Positions 12,656 to 25,035 of a stretch of DNA of 64,000 nt are shown here, in pieces; the stretch's first letter is position 1, and each line of letters opens with the position of its first letter. The stretch is taken from NCBI RefSeq assembly GCF_021018805.1, contig NC_086247.1:142100102-142164101 (forward strand), read 5' to 3'. The DNA comes from Prinia subflava (taxonomy: Eukaryota > Chordata > Aves > Passeriformes > Cisticolidae). The notes beneath the pieces were generated by a model. It did no database searches. It saw only the letters and a list, made by a program, of their open reading frames with translations, and was not told the origin of the DNA. The translations under genes and the position numbers were made by a program.

Positions 12656-15440
12656 GGCAAACTTATGTTATTTTTTTAATGAAGGATTTCCTAACAATTT
12701 TGACTAAAATATTTTTTTATTATTTGCTTGTGAGATGCAGAAAAAAATAAAATCTCTGGTTTTAGAATACTTTCAATGGCAATAACTCACATTAACTATT
12801 AATGGAAGCAAATGACTGAAGTGACCCAGATTTCCTTTTTGCACTGTTATGAGAAATAGCTGCATACAGAAACCTGTATTTCTGGCAAGCAAAAGTATTT
12901 TGTCACTCATGGTTCCTAGACCTATAGGCTAAAGCAGAGAAAGACATATCTGTTCTAAAATGAAGTTGCAGCTTCATTTTTAAATCTAACCATGATAAAA
13001 CCTATGTGAATAATATGTCAGATGAGCATAAAAGTGACTGTCTGAGGACATTAGCTCCTTAGAAATACCATGGACTCTTTCCTCTGATGTTAATTTAAAT
13101 TTGGGGATATCTCCATCAAAGTCAGTGGAGTCAGAACTGTGTAAAACTGACATGATAGTAGGATGTGATCCTGCCTGGCTCTGTAACATCCACCACCTTC
13201 ATCAATTCAAAGACTGAACATGGGCCACACATAAAATAAATAGACATATTGTTTTCTCTGGAAGGCATAGCTTCCAAAGACTTGAAAAACATCTGCGAGC
13301 TCAGTTTTGATCTCAGTGTTAGTCCACCCAGGTCCTCTGCACTGTGCCATCACCACAGCATTTTCAGAGCATATCTCATACACACAGAGACTAAGCTGTG
13401 TGCAGACACAAATTTGGGCTTTCTTTGAGCAGGAGGTGCACTTCCCACACCTCAGAGCTCTGCTCAGACCACCAGCCCTGGAGACAGGCTCACCCCACTT
13501 CCAGGCACCCTCCTGGGCAGTGGTTTGGCAAAATTGGCAGCAGGGCATCATCCTCAGCAGCTGAGGAAGGCAGCTGTAGGTCTCTGGTGTTGGGTTCAGT
13601 GTGGAGCTCCTAAGTCTGCCTGTGTATGGTACAGGCAATATATGTTCATGAACCAGGGTCTGGTTTCCACCAGTCACCCAAAACTTCAACACATCACGAA
13701 GTAGGTGTCACATTTTCTTAAAAAAAAAAAAAGGAGTTATACTGCCTATCTGCCTGAATGTGTATATATACATTGCATTTTAAACTAGGTAGCTTGCTGT
13801 CATTGACTTTTATAAGAAAAGTAGATTTGAAATGAGTAAGAACATAAATATTGACTTAAACAACACAGAAAAACATTTCTTATTTGAGAATTCAGGTGGC
13901 TAAAGATATTAAATGAGTCACTATGTGGTACCTCTGTGGTTTCATAATATTTTTACTGGTGGGTCAAATGAGTCAGGTCATTGTAGGTAGGATTTAAGAC
14001 AATGGGTAATTAATGTATGGGTAAGTAAAAATACATACTGCATACTTTTCTGTCTCCACATGTTATTTTTCCTTAATCTGATACCATATTCATTTGAAAA
14101 AAAATGACTCAGCATTTGCTGAGTTGGCCCTGCCTCTGACAAACTCACCCTTAGGAAATGGCATTTTCTCCTCCCAGAAGTGTACTTGTAATATATTGTC
14201 AATTTTAAAGGTTGAAGTTTTCAACCTTTAGAGATTAAGAAAACATGCTTCTAAATTCTTTTATAACTATTTTAAAAGAATATGCTTTTATTTCTCTTAA
14301 GAAGAATGTGAAAACATGAGGTAAATATAATCAGTACAATTTCTTCATAATGCATGAAGAATCAGCTTTAATCTGTCATGATTTTTCTTCCTTTCAGTGA
14401 AATTACTGCTTATTGTCCATTTCCACCAAAAGATGGAATAACTAAGAAGGGAGAATAATTTTAAAAATAATGTTTTCTTTGCCTTGTTTAAATCAGCACA
14501 TCTCCAAAACACGACAGTTCAACTACCTGCCAAAGATCTAATTCTCATTAAAAAAACAAACAACAAACACAAATCAACACCTAACCACACTTTATATATT
14601 TTATAGGTTAATTTATTTTACAGGCTTAATTCACACAATATTTACAAGGCCTTTGGCCCTGCTTTAGTTCATAGTATTATCCTACAACATTGTCTGATTC
14701 TATGATACTGGGCTGTCCCTTCCAGACTGGAGTTCTGTTTTCAGCTAATGGGAACCAGGGTAGCTCAGTAGATGCATCAATTTAAACTGTATTTGAATCT
14801 CAGTCTGTAGTCCTTTTAGAGTTATTGTTGAAGTGAAATAGGCTGAAGGAGGAAAAATGATAAAGTCTAAAAAGGTTTGGAACATTTTTTCAAGGTGGCC
14901 TTCTCCCTAGTGAAATCAGAACTCTATCTATAATTTATGGGCAGAACAAGACACCTAAAAATAGGGTTCCAAGAAGCCAGTGCTTTGTGTGAAGTATTAA
15001 ACAGTAGGAAATGACAAAGAAATGTTCAGACTTCTGCTCTGCCATCAAAGGTTGTTAAATGAACACAGGGTTAGAGGAAAACACCTTTTCCCATTTTGGA
15101 TTTGCAGCTACAAATGACTCTTGGAATTAGTTTCATCTGTCAGCTTCATCTTTTCTTGCAAAGAGCAGAAGTGATACTCTCTTGGTATGTGTGAGATACG
15201 TGTTCATATATCTCTGAAACACACTTTGGGGCAAAAGATTGCACCAATGTTTTCCACAGTTCAGAAAAAAATCACTCTCCTTGGAGAATTCTGGAATGGT
15301 GCTGAAATTCAGTATGCAACTAGAATTGCTACATTCAATATAAATTAAGAACATTCTAATTGAAAGAGAGACTGGAATTTTATCTCACTAGTCTGCTGAG
15401 TTATTTTCTCCATGCTTGTTTAACCCCTAAATCTCTGGAA
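12656..15440. other. unique intergenic DNA, no gene seen
   Basis: No exon or clear transposon. A 161-codon minus-strand frame (13207-13692) is Cys-rich but matches nothing I recognise. A short A run is near 13720. A GATTCTATGA phrase near 14,700 resembles a CR1 end, but its surroundings do not follow the family. Confidence 0.55.
14206..14230. repeat. perfect 11-bp inverted repeat (hairpin)
   Basis: TAAAGGTTGAA (14206-14216) is the exact reverse complement of 14220-14230, with a GTT loop. The stem is too short for a microRNA precursor. Function is unknown. Confidence 0.85.
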
Positions 15441-15444
15441 TCAG

Positions 15445-15512
15445 AAAAAATATCAGATTTGAATTTAAGTCTCCCCTATCTTAAAAGTATCCTTTAACCA
15501 CCAGGCCATTGA
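15445..15512 (-). mobile_element. MIR-type SINE remnant (tRNA-derived head)
   Basis: Read on the minus strand, the phrase GGCCTGGTGGTTAAAGGA is followed about 40 bases later by AAATTCAAATCTGA. This fits the A box and B box (GTTCAAATC-like) of the tRNA-derived head of amniote MIR/CORE-SINEs. Only the head is recognisable. Divergence is high, as expected for an element older than birds. Confidence 0.5.
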
Positions 15513-16608
15513 AATTAGGGAGGGATACTCATGAAATATTTTAGGTTTGTTTTAGAATCTGTATTCAGATTAGCATGTTAGCTGGGTTGGGACCTCAGGT
15601 GCAGTTTGATTTCGTGAGGATGTCAGACTGTGAACTTCTGTGTAAGAGGTACAGATCTGTGGAATTTTACAGATAATGCAGAAGTAGCCTAATCTATGTG
15701 AAGCCAGTGGTAATCCTTCCAATAGCTCCAGTAAGCTTTGTAGATGGCTACCTACACATCTGTAATTCTGGGATGATGTGTGTTGCTGGTCTCTTCACTG
15801 TGACCACAAAACCCATGTGTTCTTATAACAGTAAAGGATCAGCAGCTTCTGCCTATGCATCTATATTTTTGTTTAGCTTTGTTATGTTTCTGTAGAGGTT
15901 GATTGGTGACTTTGTATACTTGAAGGTTTTTCTAATACAGTTTTGGTTTCTAGGAATTCCTTCCTTGCCTTTGGTACTTGAGAGTGGGGGAAACAAAAGC
16001 AGTATTTCTGGAGCCATGTATTGTGTGCTCACAAGAACAAGTTCCTTCCCCTCCCTCCTGCTGCCTGAAAGACTCTCTGATAAATCCAGTGCATTTTATT
16101 TTCACATGACTTGTGGTGCTCTTAAGATCTAACATGCTATCTGGGCAGACATCAACATTTTACAAGAATCTTTTTTTGCACCTCCAAATTCATAGTTCTC
16201 CATCAAAGATTTTAACCCAAAGAGCAGTTAATAAAGCTGGATGACCTCTTGCTCTGGGATTTTTTAAGTCTCTTTCAGACTAAAATTAGATTTCCTCTTT
16301 TAGGAAGAGAAACAGACCAATGTGTGACCCTTGAACTGTCAATCATCTGGAAGTAAAGCAGGGAGCTGATTTCTCTCAGAGCAGCAGAATGAAATGCTCC
16401 AAAATAATAATAATAATGTGGCTATACATATTTATAAGCTCATCACTATTAGTCTTCAGTATGATTGCTCCTATCTGATATTCAATGGTAATTTTGGCCC
16501 ATGGATATATACTTTGCCTTAGTTCCATAAGATACTTTAATTTCAAATAAATCATGTTTTACATGAGTTAACCACTAATTAACTGGCAAGTCTCAAATAA
16601 TAGTCATC
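15513..16608. other. unique intergenic DNA, no gene seen
   Basis: AT-rich sequence without recognisable exon or repeat apart from a short (AAT)n at about 16402-16416. Frames of 65-77 codons at 15,698-16,132 show no known domain. Confidence 0.6.
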
Positions 16609-17284
16609 TGTGGGTGTAGCATCCCACTCTTACACAGCAGTGAGCACCCAAGATTCATAGATGCCCATAACTGAAAAAGAATGGCAAAGGCCAGAAAGGT
16701 CCAGGCTAAAAAAAAACTCACAAAATTTTATTAACAAGCTACACATTCAGATGGAATTAGTACATTTTACTCCTATTTTCTAATAATAAAAGAAAAAAGA
16801 CGAGAGGGAAGAAAGAGGGAGTTAAAGTGAGATCAGATAGGAGAGCAAAAGAGATCACCAGTTATGGGTCCAGCGTTGATGCAGATGGCAGGGCACCACC
16901 TGCACTTTGTGGGGGTTCCTTTGCACAGCTAAATTCTCCCCACCCTGAGATTTGGTTTCCTGTTCTTCGTGCAAATGAGTGAGCATGTGCAGCCTGTTCC
17001 TCGGGAACTCTGTGGAAATGCTTTGAGGGGCCTTGCAGGTTTTTCTGCGCTCCCTGCCCCAGTTCCTGAGCTTCTGTGTTGTGGGTCAGAACAGGAAGGT
17101 CATCCCCAGAAAGGAGCTGCCCTTCCTCCCTGCACCCTATTCCAGACACATCCTGTTCTAATTCTAACTTGCCCATTTGAGTGGCCATTGTTGCTTGAGG
17201 CATAGCCACACCTTAACTCCTTACTGCCCACACCTCCACAGTGGTAACTGAACGCTCTAATCATGTTGGGTAAGTGTCTATACA
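16609..17284 (-). mobile_element. probable endogenous-retrovirus solo LTR (minus orientation)
   Basis: On the minus strand the segment starts TGTATAGACACTTACCC and ends GATGCTACACCCACA, so it has TG...CA ends. An AATAAA signal (reverse of TTTATT at 16727-16732) sits near the 3' side, where the R region of an LTR would be. A purine-rich stretch (about 16790-16855) lies just upstream of that signal. The 3' part (CCTGGACCTTTCTGGCCTTT on the minus strand) reads like bird ERVL-type LTRs I have met. No gag/pol sequence is nearby. I could not find a matching target-site duplication, so the ends are estimates. A frame of 115 codons on the minus strand inside it is not a known viral protein. Confidence 0.5.
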
Positions 17285-18424
17285 TTGTCCAGTAGTGTTT
17301 AACATTTCAGTTCATAATCTGAAAGTAAATCCAAAGCCAGTACTGAGAAATAAATTAGTGGAGCAACACTGGAAAGAAAAGTAAATAATAATTGATGAGC
17401 TGAGAATTCGCTTTCACACACATGCATTTTAAAATAGCAAATTAAACAACTACTTTCTAGGAATAAAGATGGTAGATCATATATTTAAAATAAAGAACTA
17501 TACTGTGGAAATCATTTTTCAAGCAACTATAAGAATACAGAATAATGGACTAATGTGCTAAAAAAAGAAAAAAAAAAAAGGGGAAGAAATACCGAGAGGC
17601 TTGTAAAGGTTTATTCTTGGCTGATAAACAGGAATGAGGGGGACAAGGGAGACATTTTTTCCTTGTTGTGTAGTAAAACTGATTCTGTACAGTTATGGCA
17701 GATATATGTTAAAATAGGAACTGAAAAATTAGGGAAGATGCAAAGATAGATGCCACACCTTTAGAGATACCACAATGATAGTCTGTTTAATTGAGCAAAA
17801 TCGCACTGAAAGGAAGCTTGTTTACAGCACCTAGGAAAAAAAACCCAAATAATTTCTGTCACACCTGGCAGGTGAACAAAACAGAAGTAAAAAAATAACC
17901 ACTTGTTGTCATGAGATCATTTTCCTCAGACATATTGTTAAAAGCCATATGGTTAAAGGCAGTTGTAGCCACCCCTGTATAGCAGAATGTGCCTCAAAGT
18001 CATACGATCACAGGGCATGGGCAAGTGATGAAAACTAAATAACCTTTTAATTTAGAGGTGGGGGAAATGGAAGAGACCAGTAGTTAGAAGAGGGAATCAG
18101 ACAAATCCAAATGAGAAGTAAGACACAGAGTTTTGAGAAAGAGGAAGATTAGCTGTTGGAGCAATTTGCCAAGGAAACCAGGGGGAACTTTGATGTCTGC
18201 AGATAAAGACTGGGTTTCTTTTTGAAAGCAATGATTCTATTAAATAAAATTTTGACACTAAGACTGAAATATATGCGTGAAATTTTATGGCAAATATTGT
18301 GTTGCAAAGGTTGGAGCAAAGATCTTTGGCTTTAGATTCCACTTCTGAGAGCCTCTGCATGTAGGAGATTGCAATTTCTCATTAATATAAAGGGAAAAAA
18401 AGTGTGTCTGGTTAAGCACTAGTT
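17285..18424. other. unique intergenic DNA, no gene seen
   Basis: AT-rich unique sequence with a purine-rich A/G run near 17,560-17,590. No exon or transposon recognised. Confidence 0.6.
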
Positions 18425-18545
18425 CTGGCTGCCAGGAAATCATTAAATCTCCACCCGTAGACTTTCAAAACTCAACTGGAAAATGCCCTGGACTAGATGA
18501 TTTCTAGAGGTCCAGTCTAGTATGAACTTTGCTACAGTTCTGCAG
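18425..18545 (+). mobile_element. CR1 LINE 3' fragment, old
   Basis: The phrases AAATCTCCACCCGTAGACTT, TTCAAAACTCAACTGGA and GGACTAGATGATTTCTAGAG match, in order, the 3' untranslated end of bird CR1 elements (Chicken Repeat 1, non-LTR retrotransposons). The terminal ATTCTATG repeats have decayed. The copy is 5'-truncated, as almost all CR1 copies are. Confidence 0.8.
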
Positions 18546-20769
18546 TTTTCCTAATGTGCAAGATGCTGGTGACATTTGATAATACTTACATTTATAAAAA
18601 TTAAAAAGCCTACAGATGGACTTCAGTTTCTAGTAATGTCTTGTGGTTATCTGACTGAAAAATATATGGTCAGTATAACTTTCTATCTGGGTGTGATCAA
18701 AGCAAAAATTGCATGTCTTGAAGACTTTTGATAGTTGTGGTAAGGAACCCATATATACTTTGATTTATTGTATTGATGAATGTATTGCTTGCAAATACAT
18801 TTTGCTTGAAAACATTTGAAAAACCCAAATAAATAATTGGTAATCCAATCTAGGTCCTGCTTTACTCAGATTCCTTTTATAAATAAGGCTTTTGCTCATG
18901 CTCCTCCATGCACTCATAGTTGGATACTGGTTTGAGAACATGGCACCACCAACTCCAAGGTGTGAGGAAAGGCTGTCCTTAATTAGGACAGAATGGCTCA
19001 TTAACTTCATTTCAAACCCTGTTGTGAGTTTGAAAACTGTGTGCTATGGACACAGCAGACATTGTATGACAGAGAGGAGCATCAGAGCTTCCCCTTCCAG
19101 CAGATGCTCCTGCAGGTGCCTGGCAGGAGGGCCCTGCCTGTGCTCCTCTTCACCACCAGCCTCTGGCCACAAAACCCCAACATTTCACCTCCAGCTCACA
19201 TGCTGTGCCATTTGCTCTTCTACTACCCCTTGTATCAAAGGAAATTTTAGATTAGTGTTTTTCTCCATGAAGTGTTATAGTGAAATCATTTCATTGCTTC
19301 TATTCTCAAGTTAGTGAGTAAAACAAAAAATGTGCCAAGGGAAGTCAAATTGTTTCTTGTAGAGGCAAAGCAGTGGTGATCTTGTCTATCTGCAGGCAGA
19401 GAAGCTAATTGGGCAGGGAGGTGCTGTGATTTAGCACCTATGTCCTTAGATTTTAATCCAGTGTAAAGTGACCTGACTGTATTGATCTCAGTGCTGATTT
19501 ACAATGTCTGAGAATATTACCATTTATTTTTAACTTGCCTAAATTCTCTATCTACTCTAGCATTTGCTGATGCAAAAAGAATTAAAATACTCCAGATCAA
19601 TCTGGTCTCCCAAAGTAACAATGAAACATTTATAACTGCAGCAAGAAAGGTGCACAGAGGCTCTTTTATTCTATCCTGCTCTTAAGAGTTAAGTGAAATT
19701 ACTGAAGCATGTTCTAAATTTTATCAATTGTGACATATTTTATGCTGGCATAGTATATTCAACAAGTGCATTAGGAGAGTGCTTAGCACTTAGTAATTAC
19801 ACTCATATTTCATTTTAAGATAATTTCATGCTATTCTTTCAAAACACGTCAAATGTGGAGCTGCAGTCTTGAAACAATAGGATGTGATATTAAAAATTCA
19901 GATCTAAAATTCTCTTCTACTTCTCTAATGGATATAACTAAAATACAGTGTGAAACTTTCATTCAAAAAACTCTGTAGTCAAAGAGATACTATTGATTTA
20001 AGTCACTGTTAATTTAATGAAATTCCATCCTCTTTTTTTTCCCTACTGTGCTCCATCTCTCAATGAAAAATCAGGTTTTCAGTTTTAGTTCTCTCAGTAA
20101 ATATATATATATTGTACTAACATTCCTGATACATGGAATTTAACATAATTTAACAATTATTTATGACACATGGTTTTTGCATCTGTGAGGAAATTTCTGT
20201 CTGAGCACCAATAGTGTGGATAGGTGGTTACTCTTTTTTAGAAAAAAAAAGACCATTTCCTCTGTGGATATGTGTTTTCTATATTTAGTTGTGCTTCATG
20301 CAGAGTCTGAGAAATGACTAGACAGTGCAGATTTATCCATATCAATTTCAGAGGGAATGCCACAAGTAAAGATAATGTAAAATCAGGACTTCAGCAAGCA
20401 AACAGCAAGTCTTGGTCCTAACTTCCTAACAAGTTCCTAAGCTTGCAACAGAGAGGGATTGGAGCCAATTAATGCAATGACAAGTCAAGGAGAGCCATGG
20501 GAATTGTACACAGGAGGAGTTGCTGGGCTGGGTTCTAAACAGCAAAGGCAGAGGTTCTGATCTCTCCAAGGCAGAGGTTCTCTGTGCCAGCCTGGGGCCA
20601 GTGATTGATGCAGGGGGTGCAGAGGTCCCTGTGTGATCCAGGGCTGCCCCCCGCCTCGCAGCCTGGGCGCAGCAGAGCGCAATTCCCTGGCACTGCAAAA
20701 CACACCCAGAGAGTGTGTGAGCCTTTCAGCACCTCAGCATTTCAGACCATATGTAAGGAGGCATTGCAA
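18546..20769. other. unique intergenic DNA, no gene seen
   Basis: AT-rich sequence. A GC-richer patch near 19,080-19,210 carries 69- and 140-codon frames without known domains. An (AT)n run is at about 20101-20112. At 20540-20585 a phrase AAGGCAGAGGTTCT occurs twice, a small local duplication. From 20,470 on the GC content rises towards the CpG patch. Confidence 0.55.
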
Positions 20770-20794
20770 TTAGGGTATGAGCTCTCTGCCAGCT

Positions 20795-21040
20795 GAGAGA
20801 CGCTGTAGATTTATTAATAATCCCGCTTCGCGTACGCGAGGAAAATACAAGGGATCTGTTCTGGTAGCGAGGGCTGAGCCTCCCTGTGGCTGGGGAGAGA
20901 GGCGGACGCGAGCTGGGAAGGCTGCCACCAGACACTGCCTCCACATTCCGTCTGTGTTGTTTGTTGTGCCATGTGATGGGTCTCAGAGTTGGCTTTTTGC
21001 ACACTACTGTACAACTGAGAGGCGCCGCAGTCGCAGGAAT
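20795..21040. promoter_or_regulatory. second isolated CpG-rich patch with CpG palindrome
   Basis: About 14 CpGs occur between 20802 and 21035, including the perfect palindrome TCGCGTACGCGA (20828-20839) with four CpGs. The surrounding kilobases are CpG-poor. This is compatible with an orphan CpG island, an enhancer or an unannotated promoter. No first exon or splice donor is convincing. Overlapping frames of 92-144 codons on both strands have no known domain. Confidence 0.4.
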
Positions 21041-24000
21041 AAAAAGTTGGGTAGCTCAGGAGGAAAGTTTGTTCTGCTACTGGCTCAGCACTCTCTGTGG
21101 GGAATGGCACATGGGGAAAATTTGTACATGGGGAAAAGCCAGCTTAAATGAACACGGAATTGTACATGTGGGGCAGCACAGGGCTGGCTGGAGACACTGC
21201 AAAAATCCCACCAGAGGTGGCCAGACATGGAGCATTGCAATGGGGCAGGAAGAGACACAATCGAGATGTAGTGGATTTCACAGCTGGATTAACAAATTAC
21301 ATTTCAAGGATACAACTTGAGAAATTAGGAATGCAGACTGGCCTAGGATTTGTTGTATGTGGACAAAGCACACAGCTCTGACATGGAGTTCTGCAGTTTC
21401 CTTCAGCATGATCAGCACCAGATGAACTGACTTGCAAACACTGTTTTGCTTTAATTAAGATGAATACTGCAGACCTCAAAGGATTGATGCATATTCATGT
21501 AACATATATAGCTCAGGCCATTCACCTGAACAGAGATTACAGCCCTCGGGTTATACAGGGCTCTAATGAAGTTTATGACACATGTAATATATCATGGAAT
21601 GTACTGTGATTTTTGTTGGGTTTCTTTTCAATCAAGGTCCTCAGTAGGTTTTCTCCATGACTCATTTTCACATTCTCATGCAATGCAACAAAGAGTTGTT
21701 TAAACCACTGTGGTTATCCCAGGCTGGGAAAATTCACAGGTGAGTATGTCATGTTGTTTGGCATGAACAGAACCTAGACAGTTCCTTTATTTAGTGTAAT
21801 TAATCCTGCCTGCAAGTAGTGGCATTTTCCACAGCCTGTACCATTAAGTGGAAGCCTAGTTTTGAAAATTGATGCTAGTTCCTCAGTTGCATTCTTGGTT
21901 AAGGTTGGGTGTGTAATATCCCACAAGGTCATTTAAGGGAAGGAAATACCTCATGTTTCCCAACATCATCAGTCCAGTCGTGACCTGATTTTGCAATCTT
22001 ATTCATATTAGGCAATTCCCTTGCATGTCATAGGATTACTTGTAGTAGCTCAGGCCACTTGCTTTGAAGGATGATGACCTTGAATCTAAATTATCTGCTC
22101 CCTAGTATCCTTCACTGTAGGAGAGGAAACAATCTCTCATACAGAATTAGAAGAGGAAGATGATCTTGAAACAGCACATGCAAATAACCTCCTACCACTT
22201 GTTTAATCGAGTAAGAGGTCAGCTCCCAAGAAAAATTTACATCCACAATGTATCATTACCATTATATAATATCTACCAAAAATATTTTCTGCAGTGGAAG
22301 TGTAGAACACGGGGTTAATAACCATTGCAAATGTTCTTTGCTGAATGCCAAGCCAGCCCAAAATAAAGCACTCACTGTGCATTAAACAACAGCATCTAAT
22401 GGTGGCAACCAAGGGGTCAGACAACATTATTGCTTCAAGTTCTTATTCTGTGGATGCATTTTTGGCCTTGAATCCCTCTTTACAGTATAAATTGCCAGCT
22501 TAAAGTGTATTTTTAAAAGCAATCCTTTGAACAGGAGTGGGAAGAGCATTTAAGCAGCTCCAAGGTCCCCTTAGACACAGAGCTGGTAGAAGCTGTCAGG
22601 GGAATGTACTAATAACCCCCAGAAATGTACTATAATTGCCATTCTCCTTCCTTCAGTTTTAAATTTCCCCATCTCAGGCCAAAAATGCATAGGTCAAGTC
22701 CTGCTTGGCCACGGACATCAAATATGTTCTCTGCAGCTTTAACTTCGTGGGAGTTTTCATTTTTTTCAGTTCAGACTTTTTTTCTGAGGTTGAAATGAAA
22801 CCTTGCTTTTATTTTGTGAATTCTTTTGATAGAAATCTTTTTTCTAGGAATCCTTGGAGAGGGTTATTGTATGTTGCTGCTAGTCCTGGGGTCAAATTTT
22901 CTCTTGTTGTAGTGATTTAAATGGAGCTTTGCCAGCTTATAGCAATAGAGGACATATTCTCATGAGTTTTACATCATGAAATTTTATTGCTGATGTTGGT
23001 TCCTGGAGTTGCCACATACCTGAGAAACTCTGGGCAGAAAACCAAGAACTCCATATGATATTAGTTCTGTTTGCTGCACCTGAAACTTCACTGATTTCAG
23101 ATATCCTGGGTTTTGTATTGCTTATAAAATGAACACTATCATTAGAGTATCTCATATTACAAAGGCAAAGAAAAAAGGCTTGCTTTAATATTTTCTTGCA
23201 GGCAAATAAGGGCAGGCTCTCTCTAAAACATCTGATGAATTTAGCAACAAGGCCCAATGCAACAGAGCCAGATCTCTCTAATCCCCTTTCACCTCTAACA
23301 TTTTCCTCCACAGGCTGTTGTAGGTCAACTATTATTCCCACATTGACTATGCTAAAATATTGGTTGTTTATAGTAAAGCTTTTTGCAGTAAAGACTGTTC
23401 AAACAGAAAATAATTTTGATCAGCCTTACTGAAAATATTTTAGATTTGGTAGTCATAGGAATATTTTTTGTCTATGATTATGAATGAAATAAATTGCATT
23501 AAATTATTAAATTGAATCTTCTACTAAAGCACAAGAAAAATCATGTTGTTTCAGTTAATGAAGTAACAAGAGCAGTTAACCTTGTAATGAATTAATGAGT
23601 TGTGTTGGAAAGGTTTGTAAAGTAGATAAGGAGGAAGTTGAAGCAGAGAGTGTGCTTGAAGGACATCTGTGAAGCTGTGTTTTGTGGGCCATTCAACGAG
23701 GTAATATTTGACAGCATTGCCTGTAATGACACTGTAGAATATGCATGATGTAATTCTTTAGTTATCCAATAAGTGTTAAGTGTTGTGTAAGGTGGGCACT
23801 CAGTCAAGGCTTCCAAATGTGGATGTGAATGAGATACTGTGTGGATAAGGAAAACAACATATTTAAGAATGTGGAGTAGAACAATCTGGCCCTGAAAAGA
23901 ACACTCTGATAGCTCTCCTTCATTTGCTCCTGCTAAGTCAGAGTAACTTTTTGGTAACAAGCTGTTAAGATTTACTTCTTATAATACTTGTGCATATGCT

Positions 24001-24107
24001 CAGAACTGCAATGAAAAATTTACAGTTTGTTGGGTTTAATGGGAAAGAAAACAGTATCTCCTACACTACCTTTAATGCAGCTGTTTAGGAGCATCAACCT
24101 AATTAAA
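21041..24107. other. unique intergenic DNA, no gene seen
   Basis: No exon or recognised repeat. The stretches 21,480-21,900 and 22,200-22,430 are unique, balanced in composition and free of simple repeats, the kind of sequence that often proves conserved among birds. This is an impression only. A 122-codon minus-strand frame (23592-23960) and a 134-codon one (22937-23341) show no known family. Confidence 0.5.
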
Positions 24108-24243
24108 GATCACAGAATCACAGAATATTCTGAGTTGGAAAGGACCCAGAAGGATCATCAGATGCAACTCTCAAGTAAATGGCCCATACAGAGGCTGAAC
24201 CCACAACCTTGGCATTATTATCACCATGCTCCAACCGAGCTAA
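24108..24243 (-). mobile_element. tRNA-Ile-derived SINE with CR1 tail (TguSINE1-like)
   Basis: Read on the minus strand, the element opens with TTAGCTCGGTTGGAGCATGG and continues with TAATAATGCCAAGGT and GGGTTCAGCCTC. This follows tRNA-Ile(AAT) through A box, anticodon arm and B box, with a few losses. It is joined to a CR1-type 3' tail (GATGATCCTTCTGGGTCC, then TTCTGTGATTCTGTGATC). A tRNA-Ile head on a CR1 tail is the make-up of the songbird SINE called TguSINE1, moved in trans by CR1. Both polymerase III promoter boxes carry changes, so the copy is probably silent. It is a SINE and not a working tRNA gene: the 3' half of the tRNA is missing. Confidence 0.85.
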
Positions 24244-24249
24244 TCTGCC

Positions 24250-24880
24250 CTAAAGTAAGCAGTCATTATCTCATTTGACCTAAGTTTATATCAGACCAAA
24301 GACACTAGTCATTACAATCCCTAAATCCTTTACTGCATCACACATATCCCACTTCCAAGGAGTTTTGATTGTCCCTTCTCACGAGGGGGATAATCTGCTT
24401 TTTAATTTGCTGTCCTGCCCATTTGATATATCCTCTCAGTGGGCCCTCCACATGGAAAAGGGTCTTTAATACTCAGCCCTGTTTATCCTCTCCTTTTTAC
24501 TAAACTCACACTAATTCTTTGACTACTAGCAGTCTAAGCTCAACTTGGGTAGCAGCAATCCTTCGACAGAAAGCCCAACTTGCTATCCCTACAATGTAGG
24601 AAAATCCATAATTAAGGTTTTCTCCCAATATTCATCTGATGCCTGAAAACCCCCACACCCCCTGCATCTTCCTTGGCAATCTTTAAGGAGATCAAAATTC
24701 CTTTTTCTTCCTTTTTTAACATCCTTGTTAGCAGTAGAAAGGAACTATTGAGAACTGCTCAAGAGATGCTTTTTCCCATTCAGCTGTGTCTAGTGGAACC
24801 TTGGTCCAGCCATGGCTCCCCAGAGGGATGATATTCAAACTCAGGAGAGATCAAATGTACTGGGAATGAGGAATTAGCTT
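24250..24880. other. unique C/T-rich intergenic DNA
   Basis: No gene or repeat recognised. The sequence is pyrimidine-leaning with short phrases such as CCCCCACACCCCCTGC near 24,650. It could be a decayed mobile element, but I cannot assign it. Confidence 0.45.
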
Positions 24881-25035
24881 TTTTTTAAAAAAACCCTCTT
24901 TTTTTCCTTTTTTTTTTTCTTTTTTTCTTTTTTTCTTTTTTTCTTTTTTTATGTTTTAGTCTCTTTGGGTGGTTTTGTGGAGGATTTTTGGTTGGTTGGT
25001 TGGTTTGCTTTGCTTTTGCTTTTGCTTTTTCCCTT
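24881..25035. repeat. T-rich simple repeats: (TTTTTTTC)n, (GGTT)n, (TTTTGC)n
   Basis: Runs of seven to twelve T separated by single C occupy about 24898-24948. GGTT units follow at about 24992-25006, and then CTTTTG/TTTTGC units to about 25030. Confidence 0.9.

Noticed and set aside
13207..13692. 161-codon Cys-rich minus-strand frame
   Set aside because: No recognisable domain, no splice context, and the length is expected by chance in 64 kb of both strands.
14690..14735. CR1 end (GATTCTATGA next to CCCTTCCAGACTGG)
   Set aside because: The two phrases are in the wrong order for either strand of a CR1 terminus, and no further homology is visible.
24180..24245. A tRNA-Ile gene
   Set aside because: Only the 5' half plus B box resembles the tRNA. 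The acceptor 3' half is replaced by a CR1 tail, so this is a SINE.
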